From Desulfurococcales archaeon (lineage in GTDB: Archaea; Thermoproteota; Thermoprotei_A; Sulfolobales; NBVN01): DNA of 10,732 nt. The stretch is from assembly GCA_027083115.1 (NCBI GenBank), contig JALWQN010000150.1:1-10732 (forward strand), read 5' to 3'. Below the pieces are notes generated by a model. It did not search any database and was not told the DNA's origin. It saw only the letters and a list, made by a program, of their open reading frames with translations. Below, piece by piece: positions 1 to 6,967 of the stretch (position 1 is the stretch's first letter; each line of letters starts with the position of its first letter). The translations under genes and the position numbers were made by a program.

Positions 1-1090
1 GGATCGGCTCAATCTTTTTCCTTGCCTTAACGATGAAGTCATAGCCTAAGGTCAGGCTCTCCCCAGAATCCACTAGGATATTATCCCCTAGAATCACTGA
101 CTCAACCCTTAATCCCCCTTCAACCACGGCATCAATCAGTTGCTGAAGTCCTTTCGGAGCCGGCCAACCGGGAGGTTCTGAAGTATTAAACATAACTAGA
201 TTGGCTGTGTTTCCGACATCAACAGAACCGATCCGCTCGTAACCCAGTAACTTAGGGTTAATGTTTACGGCAGCATTCAAGGCATCCATCGGGTGCTTTC
301 CTGTGAGGCTAGATGCCTCCCTAACCACCTCAAGCATGCTGTAGGAGGGCTTAACGCCTAAACCAAGACCGCCGTCTTCGCTCCAGTGCTTGATTCCCTC
401 ACCATAAGTTATTGTTTTAGTGTCTGGGGTTCCCGAATTAATAGGGATCAGCTTAACGCCTTCCGAAACCCCTGAAATCCCCGGCTCCCCCAAAACATAT
501 ATAGGTATTGAGTGCTCCCTAGCAACAGACAGTAAATTGTTTGAGGGTCTCCCGCAACTAAGTATTCCTGCCCTGACGTTAGGGACTCTATCATGCCACC
601 TATTAAGTAAGAGCCTTAATTCGTTCTCAGGACTGAACTCACCCAGACCGCAGTTGAATGGAGGAGCTAGAGTCACGTAAATACCTACGTCTGCTGCAGC
701 CCTAGCCACACTATCTAAGTAAATGTCAGTCACTAAGGCCGAAGTTATTCCCCTCATAACCATCTCAATGAATGCCATACCAGCAATGTAGTACGTGTCC
801 GTCCTGCTTAACTCCCTGAAGTAATGGAGCCATTCATTAAGTTTAAGCCCTCTTAAACTAAACCTGAAGGGATATAGAGTAACTACCGTGAAGGCTGAGG
901 AGAGCCCGGGAGCGATTACCCTTCCTTCACCCCTCAACAGGAGTTCGGGGTACCTGAGTTCCTCAGGAGGTTCTCCCTTACCTACAGCCTGAATTACTCC
1001 ATTAGTCACGTATACGTAGCCCTTAGGGATCACTGGATCCTGAGTTAAGGATAAAGTAAGTATTGTTGCGTCAGTTACTAGAACCTTCAC
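1..1090 (-). CDS. Amidohydrolase-fold protein lacking metal ligands (3' end beyond window)
   Basis: The reading frame is open from GTG at 1090 through the left edge (363 codons seen). The layout matches the cytosine deaminase/MtaD/chlorohydrolase branch of amidohydrolases: an N-terminal beta-sandwich strand set (residues 1-60), the APGL turn at 60-63, a MRGITSALV segment near 112-120 (usually SGTT), and the C-terminal RIGSVDVG...ANLVMFN strand (286-302; family GSLEVGKxADLVV). The catalytic positions are changed: the HxH after the APG turn is F67-x-V69, the strand normally carrying HxH..E reads IYVLGE, and the usual GTDG/SxxD region reads GLGLGVKPS. What is seen is an intact frame with a degenerate active site. 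I infer a non-catalytic or re-purposed protein; its substrate is unknown. It starts 29 bases after the uridine phosphorylase stop, with AGGTG about 8 bases before GTG, so the two are probably co-transcribed. Confidence 0.8.
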   Translation of the reverse strand, partial: MKVLVTDATILTLSLTQDPVIPKGYVYVTNGVIQAVGKGEPPEELRYPELLLRGEGRVIAPGLSSAFTVVTLYPFRFSLRGLKLNEWLHYFRELSRTDTYYIAGMAFIEMVMRGITSALVTDIYLDSVARAAADVGIYVTLAPPFNCGLGEFSPENELRLLLNRWHDRVPNVRAGILSCGRPSNNLLSVAREHSIPIYVLGEPGISGVSEGVKLIPINSGTPDTKTITYGEGIKHWSEDGGLGLGVKPSYSMLEVVREASSLTGKHPMDALNAAVNINPKLLGYERIGSVDVGNTANLVMFNTSEPPGWPAPKGLQQLIDAVVEGGLRVESVILGDNILVDSGESLTLGYDFIVKARKKIEPI

Positions 1091-1119
1091 CAAAACCCGC
1101 ACCTAAGTTCTGGTGAGCT

Positions 1120-1983
1120 TCAGTGCTTTTTAAGGTGTTCCTTAACCTCAGAAATTAATGAGGGGGTTAACCACTTCATTCCTTCCTTATCTTTCACGGT
1201 GTCCCAATCATGAAGTATCTTTACTGCCTCGTTAGCTACCTTAATGGCTTCCTTAACACCTGCTTCAGGAACGAATTCCTCAGTAACCCTATTAGCTATG
1301 ACGGCACATACTGCGCTTGCCCGCACACCATAAATATTAGCTAGCGTGAAGAGCGTGGCTGCCTCCATCTCGAAGTTAAGGACATTAACCGACGCGAGCT
1401 TCTTATGTATGTTAACCATTGAGTCAGGTATGTAGCCCTTAAAGCCGGGCCTGCCTTGCCCCACATAGAACGAGTCCGAACTCGCTGTCAAACCAACATG
1501 ATACCTGACGCCTAAAGTATCGGCAGCATCTATTAGGGCGAGAACCACCTCATAATTGGCTACTGCCGGATAACCTAAGTCTATGTAGGTCCTGCTGGTT
1601 CCATCAAGCCTTACAGCACCAGTACTAATTATTAAGTCACCTATACCTAACTCCTTCCTTAAACCCCCTGTAGTGCCGACCCTGATGAAGGTGTCTGCAC
1701 CGACCCTAAGGAGTTCCTCAATGGCTATGGCTGCTGCTGGCCCACCTATTCCCGTAGATGTTGAGGCTATGTCAACACCCATATACTTACCCACGTAAGT
1801 CACGTACTCCCTATGCTCAGAAATCTTTCTTGCTTCATCCCAGAACGAAGCTATTTTAGGAACCCTACCAGGGTCGCCGGGAAGTAAGACGTATCTAGGG
1901 ACATCACCTGGCTTCAGGCCAATATGGTATTGTCTGCCAGCCTCATCCTCAGGGCGTGAGGCTGCCTTAAGCTTTTTAGCCAT
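1120..1983 (-). CDS. udp: Uridine phosphorylase (nucleoside phosphorylase family)
   Basis: Catalyses phosphorolysis of uridine to uracil and ribose-1-phosphate in cytoplasmic pyrimidine salvage. Visible family motifs: LLPGDPGRV near the N-terminus (phosphate loop), a HREY segment, STGIGGPAAAIAIEEL, FIRVGTTGG (phosphate-binding arginine), FYVGQGRPG (the GQxR uracil-binding motif of uridine phosphorylases) and NFEMEAATL (ribose-binding Met-Glu). The GQxR and EMEAAT motifs favour uridine over purine phosphorylase. An ATG at 2001 opens the same frame, but I chose ATG 1983 because AGGTG lies 8 bases before it and the TATA-like stretch at 2031-2043 would start RNA near 2010. From 1983 the protein is 287 residues, slightly longer than the bacterial enzyme. 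The amidohydrolase-like gene follows after 29 bases. Family assignment is firm; exact substrate range is inferred. Confidence 0.93.
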   Translation of the reverse strand: MAKKLKAASRPEDEAGRQYHIGLKPGDVPRYVLLPGDPGRVPKIASFWDEARKISEHREYVTYVGKYMGVDIASTSTGIGGPAAAIAIEELLRVGADTFIRVGTTGGLRKELGIGDLIISTGAVRLDGTSRTYIDLGYPAVANYEVVLALIDAADTLGVRYHVGLTASSDSFYVGQGRPGFKGYIPDSMVNIHKKLASVNVLNFEMEAATLFTLANIYGVRASAVCAVIANRVTEEFVPEAGVKEAIKVANEAVKILHDWDTVKDKEGMKWLTPSLISEVKEHLKKH

Positions 1984-2030
1984 TTTATAAACACCTAACA
2001 TAATTTACTGCGGTGTTGAAAAAGGTATGG

Positions 2031-2043
2031 TTAATTTAATAAG
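2031..2043 (-). promoter_or_regulatory. Likely TATA box of uridine phosphorylase gene
   Basis: Read on the minus strand the stretch is CCCTTATTAAATTAACC, a good archaeal TATA element preceded by C-rich bases. Its centre is about 37 bases before ATG 2001 and 55 before ATG 1983, giving a short leader that carries the AGGTG ribosome-binding site of the inner start. Confidence 0.5.
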
Positions 2044-2065
2044 GGTTCCTGAGTTCTGGACTGGC

Positions 2066-2251
2066 CTAAGTCTTTAAGGCGTTCTTAACTCTCCTGTAGA
2101 CGCTCGAGGTCGAGATACCTAAGGCCTTAGCTATTTCTTTAGGGCTTTTGCCTGCTTTATACATGCTTATGATCTTTTTCTCTAATGACTTGCTTATCGA
2201 CCTTCTTTTTTTCTTACTCCTTGATGATTTTTTCTTGACCGAGTTTCTCAC
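2066..2251 (-). CDS. Tiny basic helix-turn-helix protein
   Basis: A 61-residue protein. The first 20 residues are almost all Lys, Arg and Ser, and the rest is a compact helix-turn-helix: KIISMYKAGKSPKEIAKALG with a second helix ISTSSVYRRVKNAL. This is the resolvase/transposase-type HTH (Hin, HTH_38-like) and suggests sequence-specific DNA binding, probably as a transcription factor; no recombinase domain is attached. It starts at GTG 2251, which overlaps the TGA stop of the preceding membrane-protein gene (GTGA, 2248-2251), so translation of the two is probably coupled. Regulatory targets cannot be read from the sequence. Small size and simple composition limit confidence, but the overlap and the clean HTH argue for a real gene. 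Confidence 0.72.
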   Translation of the reverse strand: MRNSVKKKSSRSKKKRRSISKSLEKKIISMYKAGKSPKEIAKALGISTSSVYRRVKNALKT

Positions 2252-2490
2252 CTCTTTAGGAACAGGTTTTTCCCCTCAATAACCTCAGCATCACTAACTA
2301 CCTCAGCAACATCCTCAGTCTTCTCTTCCTCCTCCATAGCCTCGCTGACTTCATTATAGTTAATTGCTTCACTAACCTCCTCAACACCCTCCTGAGAGAT
2401 GTCTGCATACCTTCTCTTCAGCAGGAACCCCGCAGCAGCAAGGGCAGCAACGAAAGCCAGCACAGCAATCACTATAAGCTCAACTACCAT
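2248..2490 (-). CDS. Small single-span membrane protein with acidic tail
   Basis: About 80 residues from ATG 2490: a hydrophobic helix right at the N-terminus (VVELIVIAVLAFVAALAAAG, then FLL), a KRRY stop-transfer patch, and a long acidic tail rich in Glu, Asp and Val that should lie in the cytoplasm by the positive-inside rule. The same frame extends to an ATG at 2562, but that adds 24 residues across a TATA-like sequence (TTAAAACTT, 2523-2532) and touches the end of the cysteine-synthase gene. GGTG lies 7 bases before ATG 2490, so I prefer the shorter form. No family is recognised. It overlaps the HTH gene by four bases, which suggests a membrane/transcription-factor pair. Confidence 0.65.
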   Translation of the reverse strand: MVVELIVIAVLAFVAALAAAGFLLKRRYADISQEGVEEVSEAINYNEVSEAMEEEEKTEDVAEVVSDAEVIEGKNLFLKR

Positions 2491-2522
2491 AGTGCACACC
2501 AGTAAACTACTCAAAAAGAGAA

Positions 2523-2532
2523 AAGTTTTAAG
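2523..2532 (-). promoter_or_regulatory. TATA-like element before the small membrane protein
   Basis: On the minus strand CTTAAAACTTTT is centred about 37 bases before ATG 2490. It would give a leader of roughly 10-13 bases and places the start at 2490 rather than 2562. Confidence 0.4.
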
Positions 2533-2564
2533 AGGACACCCTCCTGCCGGAACTAAAGGCATAG

Positions 2565-3557
2565 CTATTTGTGCTTAAGTCTCTTCTCCCTGAAGAGCCT
2601 CGTGCTGAAGTACCTGGCCGCATAGTCTGGTAGGACAGTAACTACCTTAGAGCCTTCACGCAAGCCATATTTTCTCGCTACCTTAATCGCTGCGACAACA
2701 TTAGCTCCTGAAGATATCCCGCAAGCCAGGCCTTCCTCCCTAGCTAACCTTTTAGCCATAAGTATGGCTTCATCTGAGGTTACAGTCACGAAATCATCTA
2801 TTATGTCCCTGTACCTCCTGACCAAGTTAGGTACGAACCCGTCCCCAACACCCTCTATCTCATGCCTTCCCCAAGGCCCTTCTTTACCCTCATGAAACCA
2901 GTAGTAAGTCACTGGGCACTCAGCAGGTTCCGCGCCCACGACAATGGTTTTAGGGTTTGCTTCCTTAAGCCTCTTACCTACACCAACTAGGGTACCTCCA
3001 GTCCCTACGTGAGCGACGAAAGCATCAACAACGCCTAACTGCTCAAGAATTTCCTTGCCTGTGGTCTCATAGTGTGCCTCAACATTACCTTCATCATCCC
3101 ACTGATCTATAGCGAAGTACTTTTCAGGGTTTCTCGTCTCAATCTCCTTAGCATACTCTAAGGCCCTGCCAGCATCCGACTCGCCTCCGGGAGTCGTAAC
3201 TATCTCAGCACCATAGAGCCTCATCAGCAGAAACCTCTCCTCACTCATCTCCTCAGGAATCACTATCATTACCTTATAACCTAAGGCAGCACCCATAGCG
3301 GCAAAAGATATTCCAGTATTCCCTGTTGTGGCGATAACTAATGTCATTCCCGGCTTAAGGCGGCCCTCACGCTCAGCCTTCCTGATAATGTGGTAAGCCA
3401 TCCTGTCCTTAACGCTTCCTGAAGGATTCATGAACTCACACTTCCCCCAAACCTCAGCACCCAGTTCCTTCGGCACAACATTCCTTAACCTAATTACGGG
3501 AGTATCACCGACTATATCACCTAACACGTAACCGACCTTACCGCCCAAGGCATCCAC
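2565..3557 (-). CDS. Cysteine synthase / cystathionine beta-synthase-like PLP enzyme
   Basis: A fold-type II PLP enzyme of the cysteine synthase family, about 330 residues, cytoplasmic. Seen in order: GDTPVIRL near the start; NPSGSVKDR with the PLP-binding lysine near residue 50; the substrate loop ATTGNTG at about 76-82 (the common form is TSGNTG, so Ser is replaced by Thr); GTGGT at about 184-188, which holds the PLP phosphate; EGVGDGFVPN; and GISSGAN, whose serine contacts the pyridine nitrogen. Expected reaction: beta-replacement on O-acetylserine, O-phosphoserine or serine to make cysteine or cystathionine; the donor cannot be decided here. There is no C-terminal CBS domain pair. The start is GTG at 3557, with a TATA box 20-30 bases upstream, so translation is probably leaderless. 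The ATG at 3553 is out of frame. Confidence 0.9.
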   Translation of the reverse strand: MDALGGKVGYVLGDIVGDTPVIRLRNVVPKELGAEVWGKCEFMNPSGSVKDRMAYHIIRKAEREGRLKPGMTLVIATTGNTGISFAAMGAALGYKVMIVIPEEMSEERFLLMRLYGAEIVTTPGGESDAGRALEYAKEIETRNPEKYFAIDQWDDEGNVEAHYETTGKEILEQLGVVDAFVAHVGTGGTLVGVGKRLKEANPKTIVVGAEPAECPVTYYWFHEGKEGPWGRHEIEGVGDGFVPNLVRRYRDIIDDFVTVTSDEAILMAKRLAREEGLACGISSGANVVAAIKVARKYGLREGSKVVTVLPDYAARYFSTRLFREKRLKHK

Positions 3558-3574
3558 CGTAAATGGAGTTCATT

Positions 3575-3587
3575 AGAAATAAAATGA
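3575..3587 (-). promoter_or_regulatory. TATA box of the cysteine-synthase-like gene
   Basis: On the minus strand TCATTTTATTTCT is centred about 24 bases before GTG 3557. Archaeal transcription begins about 25 bases after the TATA centre, so RNA should start at or next to the start codon (leaderless). Confidence 0.5.
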
Positions 3588-3775
3588 AAGTGTTTACCTA
3601 AGCACGTAAATAGTTAAAGAAAGCGTAAAAACATTGCTAATTGCTCCGCACTAAATGCACGTAAGCTTGTTCAGAGATGCTACTAATACTCAGAAACAAA
3701 TTAATGATTATAGTTGACGCAATGCCGGGATTAAGTCCTGATGGAAAGCATGTGAGGCCGCTGGGAGAAACAGAA

Positions 3776-3790
3776 TTCATTAATAAAAGC
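3776..3790 (-). terminator. Possible T-rich terminator after ferritin
   Basis: About 15-30 bases after the ferritin stop the minus strand reads CGCTTTTATTAATG. Runs of T are typical archaeal termination signals; there is no strong hairpin. Weak evidence. Confidence 0.25.
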
Positions 3791-3805
3791 GTTAACTATT
3801 TAGTT

Positions 3806-4294
3806 TTAATCCTTCCTCTGGCCCAGTTCCTTATCGAGCATGTAGAGACCTTGAGGTGAGTCCTTAACCATCCTCACTTTGGCCAGAAGGTCGCTCGCTA
3901 TTTTCTCCTCCTCGATCTGCTCCTCAACAAACCACCTCATAAGGTGTTGAACAGGTTTATCGTTGAGTTCATTAGCGAGGTCATCTATCTTATATAGTGC
4001 CTTAGAGTTCTCTACCTCCGCCTTATAGAAGTCCTCCGCTATCTCAGGAACTGAACCCCATTCCTGCTTAGGCTTAGGGATCCCCTCAATAACAACCCTT
4101 TGTCCGCGGTCATTAAGGAAATCATAGATCTTCATTGCGTGCTCAATCTCTTCCTTAGCCTGGATCTTGAAGTACTTAGCGAAACCCGACAAGTTTTCGT
4201 GATCAAGGTAAGCAGCCATGGAGAGGTAAAGCAACGCGTTATAAAGCTCCCTATTCAGCTGCTTATTTAACTCCTCAACTAACTTAGTTTCCAT
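3806..4294 (-). CDS. ftn: Ferritin (iron storage, ferroxidase)
   Basis: A 162-residue non-heme ferritin that forms a cage, oxidises Fe(II) and stores Fe(III) in the cytoplasm. It has the bacterial/archaeal FtnA four-helix pattern: LNRELYNALLYLSMAAYLD (metal ligand E16, conserved tyrosine Y23), AKEEIEHAMKIYDFL (E49 and H52), the loop VVIEGIPKP, KAEVENSKAL (E93), and WFVEEQIEEEK (E125, Q126, E129). All ferroxidase ligands are present and the length is normal. ATG 4294 follows an AGGTAAT ribosome-binding site, and a TATA box sits at 4324-4336. The 5' neighbour is the DsrE-like gene, separated by 60 bases that contain the promoter and a perfect palindrome, so ferritin may have its own regulated promoter. 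Confidence 0.93.
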   Translation of the reverse strand: METKLVEELNKQLNRELYNALLYLSMAAYLDHENLSGFAKYFKIQAKEEIEHAMKIYDFLNDRGQRVVIEGIPKPKQEWGSVPEIAEDFYKAEVENSKALYKIDDLANELNDKPVQHLMRWFVEEQIEEEKIASDLLAKVRMVKDSPQGLYMLDKELGQRKD

Positions 4295-4323
4295 AATATT
4301 ACCTATTAACTAAGTTAAAGAGA

Positions 4324-4336
4324 CAATAAAATATTT
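4324..4336 (-). promoter_or_regulatory. TATA box of ferritin gene
   Basis: On the minus strand AAATATTTTATTG is centred about 36 bases before ATG 4294, giving a leader of about 10 bases. It lies 5-6 bases from the palindrome at 4342-4364, the position where an archaeal regulator would meet TFB/TBP. Confidence 0.55.
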
Positions 4337-4341
4337 CAGGC

Positions 4342-4364
4342 AGTGTTTTAGGGCCTAAAACACT
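4342..4364. promoter_or_regulatory. Perfect 23-base palindrome upstream of ferritin promoter
   Basis: AGTGTTTTAGG, one G, then CCTAAAACACT: 11-base arms with no mismatch around a single central base. It straddles the stop codon of the DsrE-like gene (TAG at 4355-4357) and lies just upstream of the ferritin TATA box. It could be an operator for an iron or redox regulator of ferritin, or a hairpin at the end of the upstream transcript. No T-run follows directly, so I favour an operator. Confidence 0.55.
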
Positions 4365-4687
4365 AACGGGACGTAACCCTTATCAATGTATTCACCAATC
4401 ATTTCGCCCACAGGACCACTATCTATCCTTCCCGAAAGTATGTCTATATAACCTCCTCCCTTAGCCACTCTCTCACACGCGACCGGCTTCTTCCCAAGCC
4501 CCCTAAACTCCTGAATTGCTTTCATTAATCTTTCGTCACCTAAAGCAATCTTCTCCTCTATAGGCCCGAAAAACATCAACTCAACATCCTCCGCCCAACC
4601 CTCCTTAAGGGCTGCTGAAGCCCACAACACACCTAATACTGCCTTATTCATTTCAGACGTAGACACAACTACAAGAACTTTAGACAT
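4355..4687 (-). CDS. DsrE/DsrF-like family protein
   Basis: A 110-residue single-domain protein. The opening strand KVLVVVSTSEMNKAVLGVLWASAALKEG, then VELMFFGPIEEKIALGD and a last strand after GEYIDKGYVPLVF, resemble the DsrE/DsrF/YchN fold, small proteins that carry sulfur or take part in sulfur relay and redox reactions. One cysteine (in KKPVACERVAK) is in the region where family members often carry the sulfur-accepting Cys, but the alignment cannot be proven by eye. ATG 4687 is preceded by GAGGT eight bases upstream. The ferritin gene follows 60 bases downstream. A link to sulfur metabolism agrees with the nearby cysteine-synthase-like gene, though these may simply be neighbours. Confidence 0.68.
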   Translation of the reverse strand: MSKVLVVVSTSEMNKAVLGVLWASAALKEGWAEDVELMFFGPIEEKIALGDERLMKAIQEFRGLGKKPVACERVAKGGGYIDILSGRIDSGPVGEMIGEYIDKGYVPLVF

Positions 4688-4692
4688 GATTA

Positions 4693-4730
4693 AGACCTCA
4701 AAATAACGGTTACCTAGACCCTAAATAAGT
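4693..4730 (-). promoter_or_regulatory. Promoter and ribosome-binding site of DsrE-like gene
   Basis: On the minus strand ACTTATTTAG (4721-4730) is a TATA-like element about 39 bases before ATG 4687, and GAGGT (about 4695-4699) is a standard ribosome-binding site. Confidence 0.4.
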
Positions 4731-4898
4731 TCGTTGCTTAATAATCAAGAAAGTAATTAACGGCATACCTAATTCAAAGCACGCGACTCCTAAACAAGCC
4801 TTCGAAATCTTAAACTACCTACATTATTAGTTTGCCTACATTAACCTACTTTGGTAAATACCTAACGCTAAGTAAGAGAGGTCTATAAAGCTCAACTA

Positions 4899-4926
4899 GC
4901 TTCCTTAAGGCATGCCTTAAGGAAGC
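4899..4926. repeat. Perfect 28-base palindrome near the element border
   Basis: The left half GCTTCCTTAAGGCA is followed at once by its exact reverse complement TGCCTTAAGGAAGC, with no spacer and no mismatch. Each half itself contains the small palindrome CCTTAAGG. It lies 55 bases from the 3' end of the tRNA half, on the chromosomal side. It could be a terminator hairpin for the original tRNA transcript or a protein-binding site. Confidence 0.6.
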
Positions 4927-4950
4927 ACTAAGGGGAACACATAACTCAAT

Positions 4951-4960
4951 GAAATATAAG
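4951..4960 (+). promoter_or_regulatory. TATA-like box supplying the integrase promoter
   Basis: GAAATATAAG is centred about 25 bases before GTG 4981, the spacing expected for a leaderless transcript. It lies on the chromosomal side of the attachment core, so the host flank would drive the integrase of the integrated element. Confidence 0.4.
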
Positions 4961-4980
4961 AATGGTAGATAGGCTGGGTA

Positions 4981-5896
<916 letters not shown>

Positions 5897-5907
<11 letters not shown>

Positions 5908-6208
5908 TCTTCTTAAGGAGGGTAATGAATCGTTTCTTTCTTTCCTCACTTACATCTTTAAGGGGCTTCATTCTCTTACACCTTATCCTCAGGTTCTTCC
6001 TTACCTTAACCCCTGACTTAATGAGGGTCATGCAGTCGGGGCATAGGTGGAGGTGCTCAAGAGTTACTGGACCTACTACAGTAGGTACATATACCTTAAC
6101 CAGCCATCTCCTGCCAGGATCTAGGGGAGCACCGCATAAGTCACATTTCCTTACTGCCTTCCCTCTCCTTCCCTTAGTGTGGGTTATACCATAGCTTAGC
6201 GACTTAAG
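5897..6208 (-). pseudogene. Zinc-ribbon C-terminal part, cut off from the winged-helix gene by a TGA
   Basis: In exactly the same frame as the winged-helix gene upstream, an open stretch of 103 codons follows its TGA stop (6209-6211). It encodes a zinc ribbon: CDLCG, then about 35 residues further CPDC, followed by a basic tail (SGVKVRKNLRIRCKRMK...KKRFITLLKKTIG). No ATG, GTG or TTG lies between the TGA and the first CxxC, so it cannot be an ordinary separate gene. The junction reads HEW-stop-LKSLSYGI; one base change from TGG (Trp) would restore a protein of about 315 residues. Options are a recent nonsense mutation, a sequencing error, or stop-codon readthrough. The zinc ribbon probably helps DNA or protein binding by the regulator. 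Confidence 0.7.
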
Positions 6209-6844
6209 TCACCACTCATGGAATGTGGTCTCCCTCCTCTTCTTTGGTGGTTTTAGGTAGTTGTACTTGTATTCCCTGAAACCTAAGACATTAAGGAGTT
6301 TTGTCGGGTGCTTAGTTATGGCCTTCAGCTGCTTCTCCGCGCAATCGGCCCCGATAAGGTCCTCTTCCTTCCACTCGTAGCCCTTCTCCCTGCATGACTT
6401 AATTAACTGATTGGTTAGCTGGTTGGAGACGGCCTTAGCTAAATCATTTCCTGAGGGAGTCAGCTTAAGGTAATTCTTTCTCCCGTCAAGGGCCTTAACT
6501 TGAGTGACTACATCAGCAGCAAGTAATGCTTTAATGTGGTGCCTGACGCTCGACTCACTGGCTCCTGTATCCCTACATAATTCGGCCACGGTCTTAGGCC
6601 TCTCAGTAAGCTCAATAACTATCGCTATGGCCCTAGGCTTGCTTAGGACGTCAGCAACTAAGGCATCCCTATCCAGGACCTTCTTAACTGCCTTCTCCCT
6701 GACGGCCTCCCTACCCTCAGGAACCTCACTAAACTCGTCCTCAAGCCCCTCATCCTCAAGCAACTCATCATTAAAGCCGTAACCAACCAACAAACAATCA
6801 CCAAGAAACAGACCGTTAAGGAAACTCAAAAACACATAAACCAT
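6209..6844 (-). CDS. Winged-helix (ArsR-like) transcription regulator, C-terminus truncated by TGA
   Basis: After an acidic N-terminal part (LLEDEGLEDEFSEVPEG) residues about 60-135 form a winged helix-turn-helix: PRAIAIVIELTERPKTVAELCRDTG, recognition helix ASESSVRHHIKALLAADVV, wing VTQVKALDGRKNYLKLTPSG. This resembles ArsR/MarR-type archaeal regulators that bind DNA as dimers. The frame continues after the TGA into a zinc ribbon (5897-6208), so the ancestral protein was longer. The start is uncertain: ATG 6844 gives an odd hydrophobic N-terminus (VYVFLSFLNGLFLG) and has no convincing ribosome-binding site; TTG 6790, with GGTGA seven bases upstream, is a good alternative. It lies convergent to the integrase and may control element genes. 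Confidence 0.78.
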   Translation of the reverse strand: MVYVFLSFLNGLFLGDCLLVGYGFNDELLEDEGLEDEFSEVPEGREAVREKAVKKVLDRDALVADVLSKPRAIAIVIELTERPKTVAELCRDTGASESSVRHHIKALLAADVVTQVKALDGRKNYLKLTPSGNDLAKAVSNQLTNQLIKSCREKGYEWKEEDLIGADCAEKQLKAITKHPTKLLNVLGFREYKYNYLKPPKKRRETTFHEW

Positions 6845-6967
6845 CCAAACCCCCTTCCTCAGGACACAAGAAATAGAGGTTCAACCAAAACACCAGAATC
6901 CTGAATGAACCACGAACCGCTGAACCGAAACACAGTAAAAGAGGATTAAAATGATAAACATTTTACT

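Larger units (their letters stand above)
4731..4980. other. Chromosomal intergenic flank of the attachment site
   Basis: About 250 bases with no gene I can support. It holds the 28-base palindrome at 4899-4926, two copies of CCTACATTA (4818 and 4835) and a TATA-like box at 4951-4960 pointing into the integrase. Before integration this was the region just downstream of the tRNA-Ala gene. Confidence 0.5.

Noticed and set aside
420..680. Open frame of 86 codons on the plus strand
   Set aside because: It lies opposite the amidohydrolase-like frame, which matches a known fold along its whole length; the plus-strand translation has no recognisable domain.
2488..2562. Longer N-terminus for the small membrane protein from ATG 2562
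   Set aside because: It would be translated across a TATA-like element, and the inner ATG has a ribosome-binding site directly before the membrane helix.
3677..3859. Plus-strand frame of 60 codons
   Set aside because: It overlaps the conserved end of ferritin, has no clear ribosome-binding site and no recognisable sequence. A 47-codon frame on the other strand here was rejected for the same reasons.
6504..6782. Ser/Thr-rich plus-strand frame
   Set aside because: Antisense shadow of the winged-helix gene; its composition is a by-product of the acidic coding strand.
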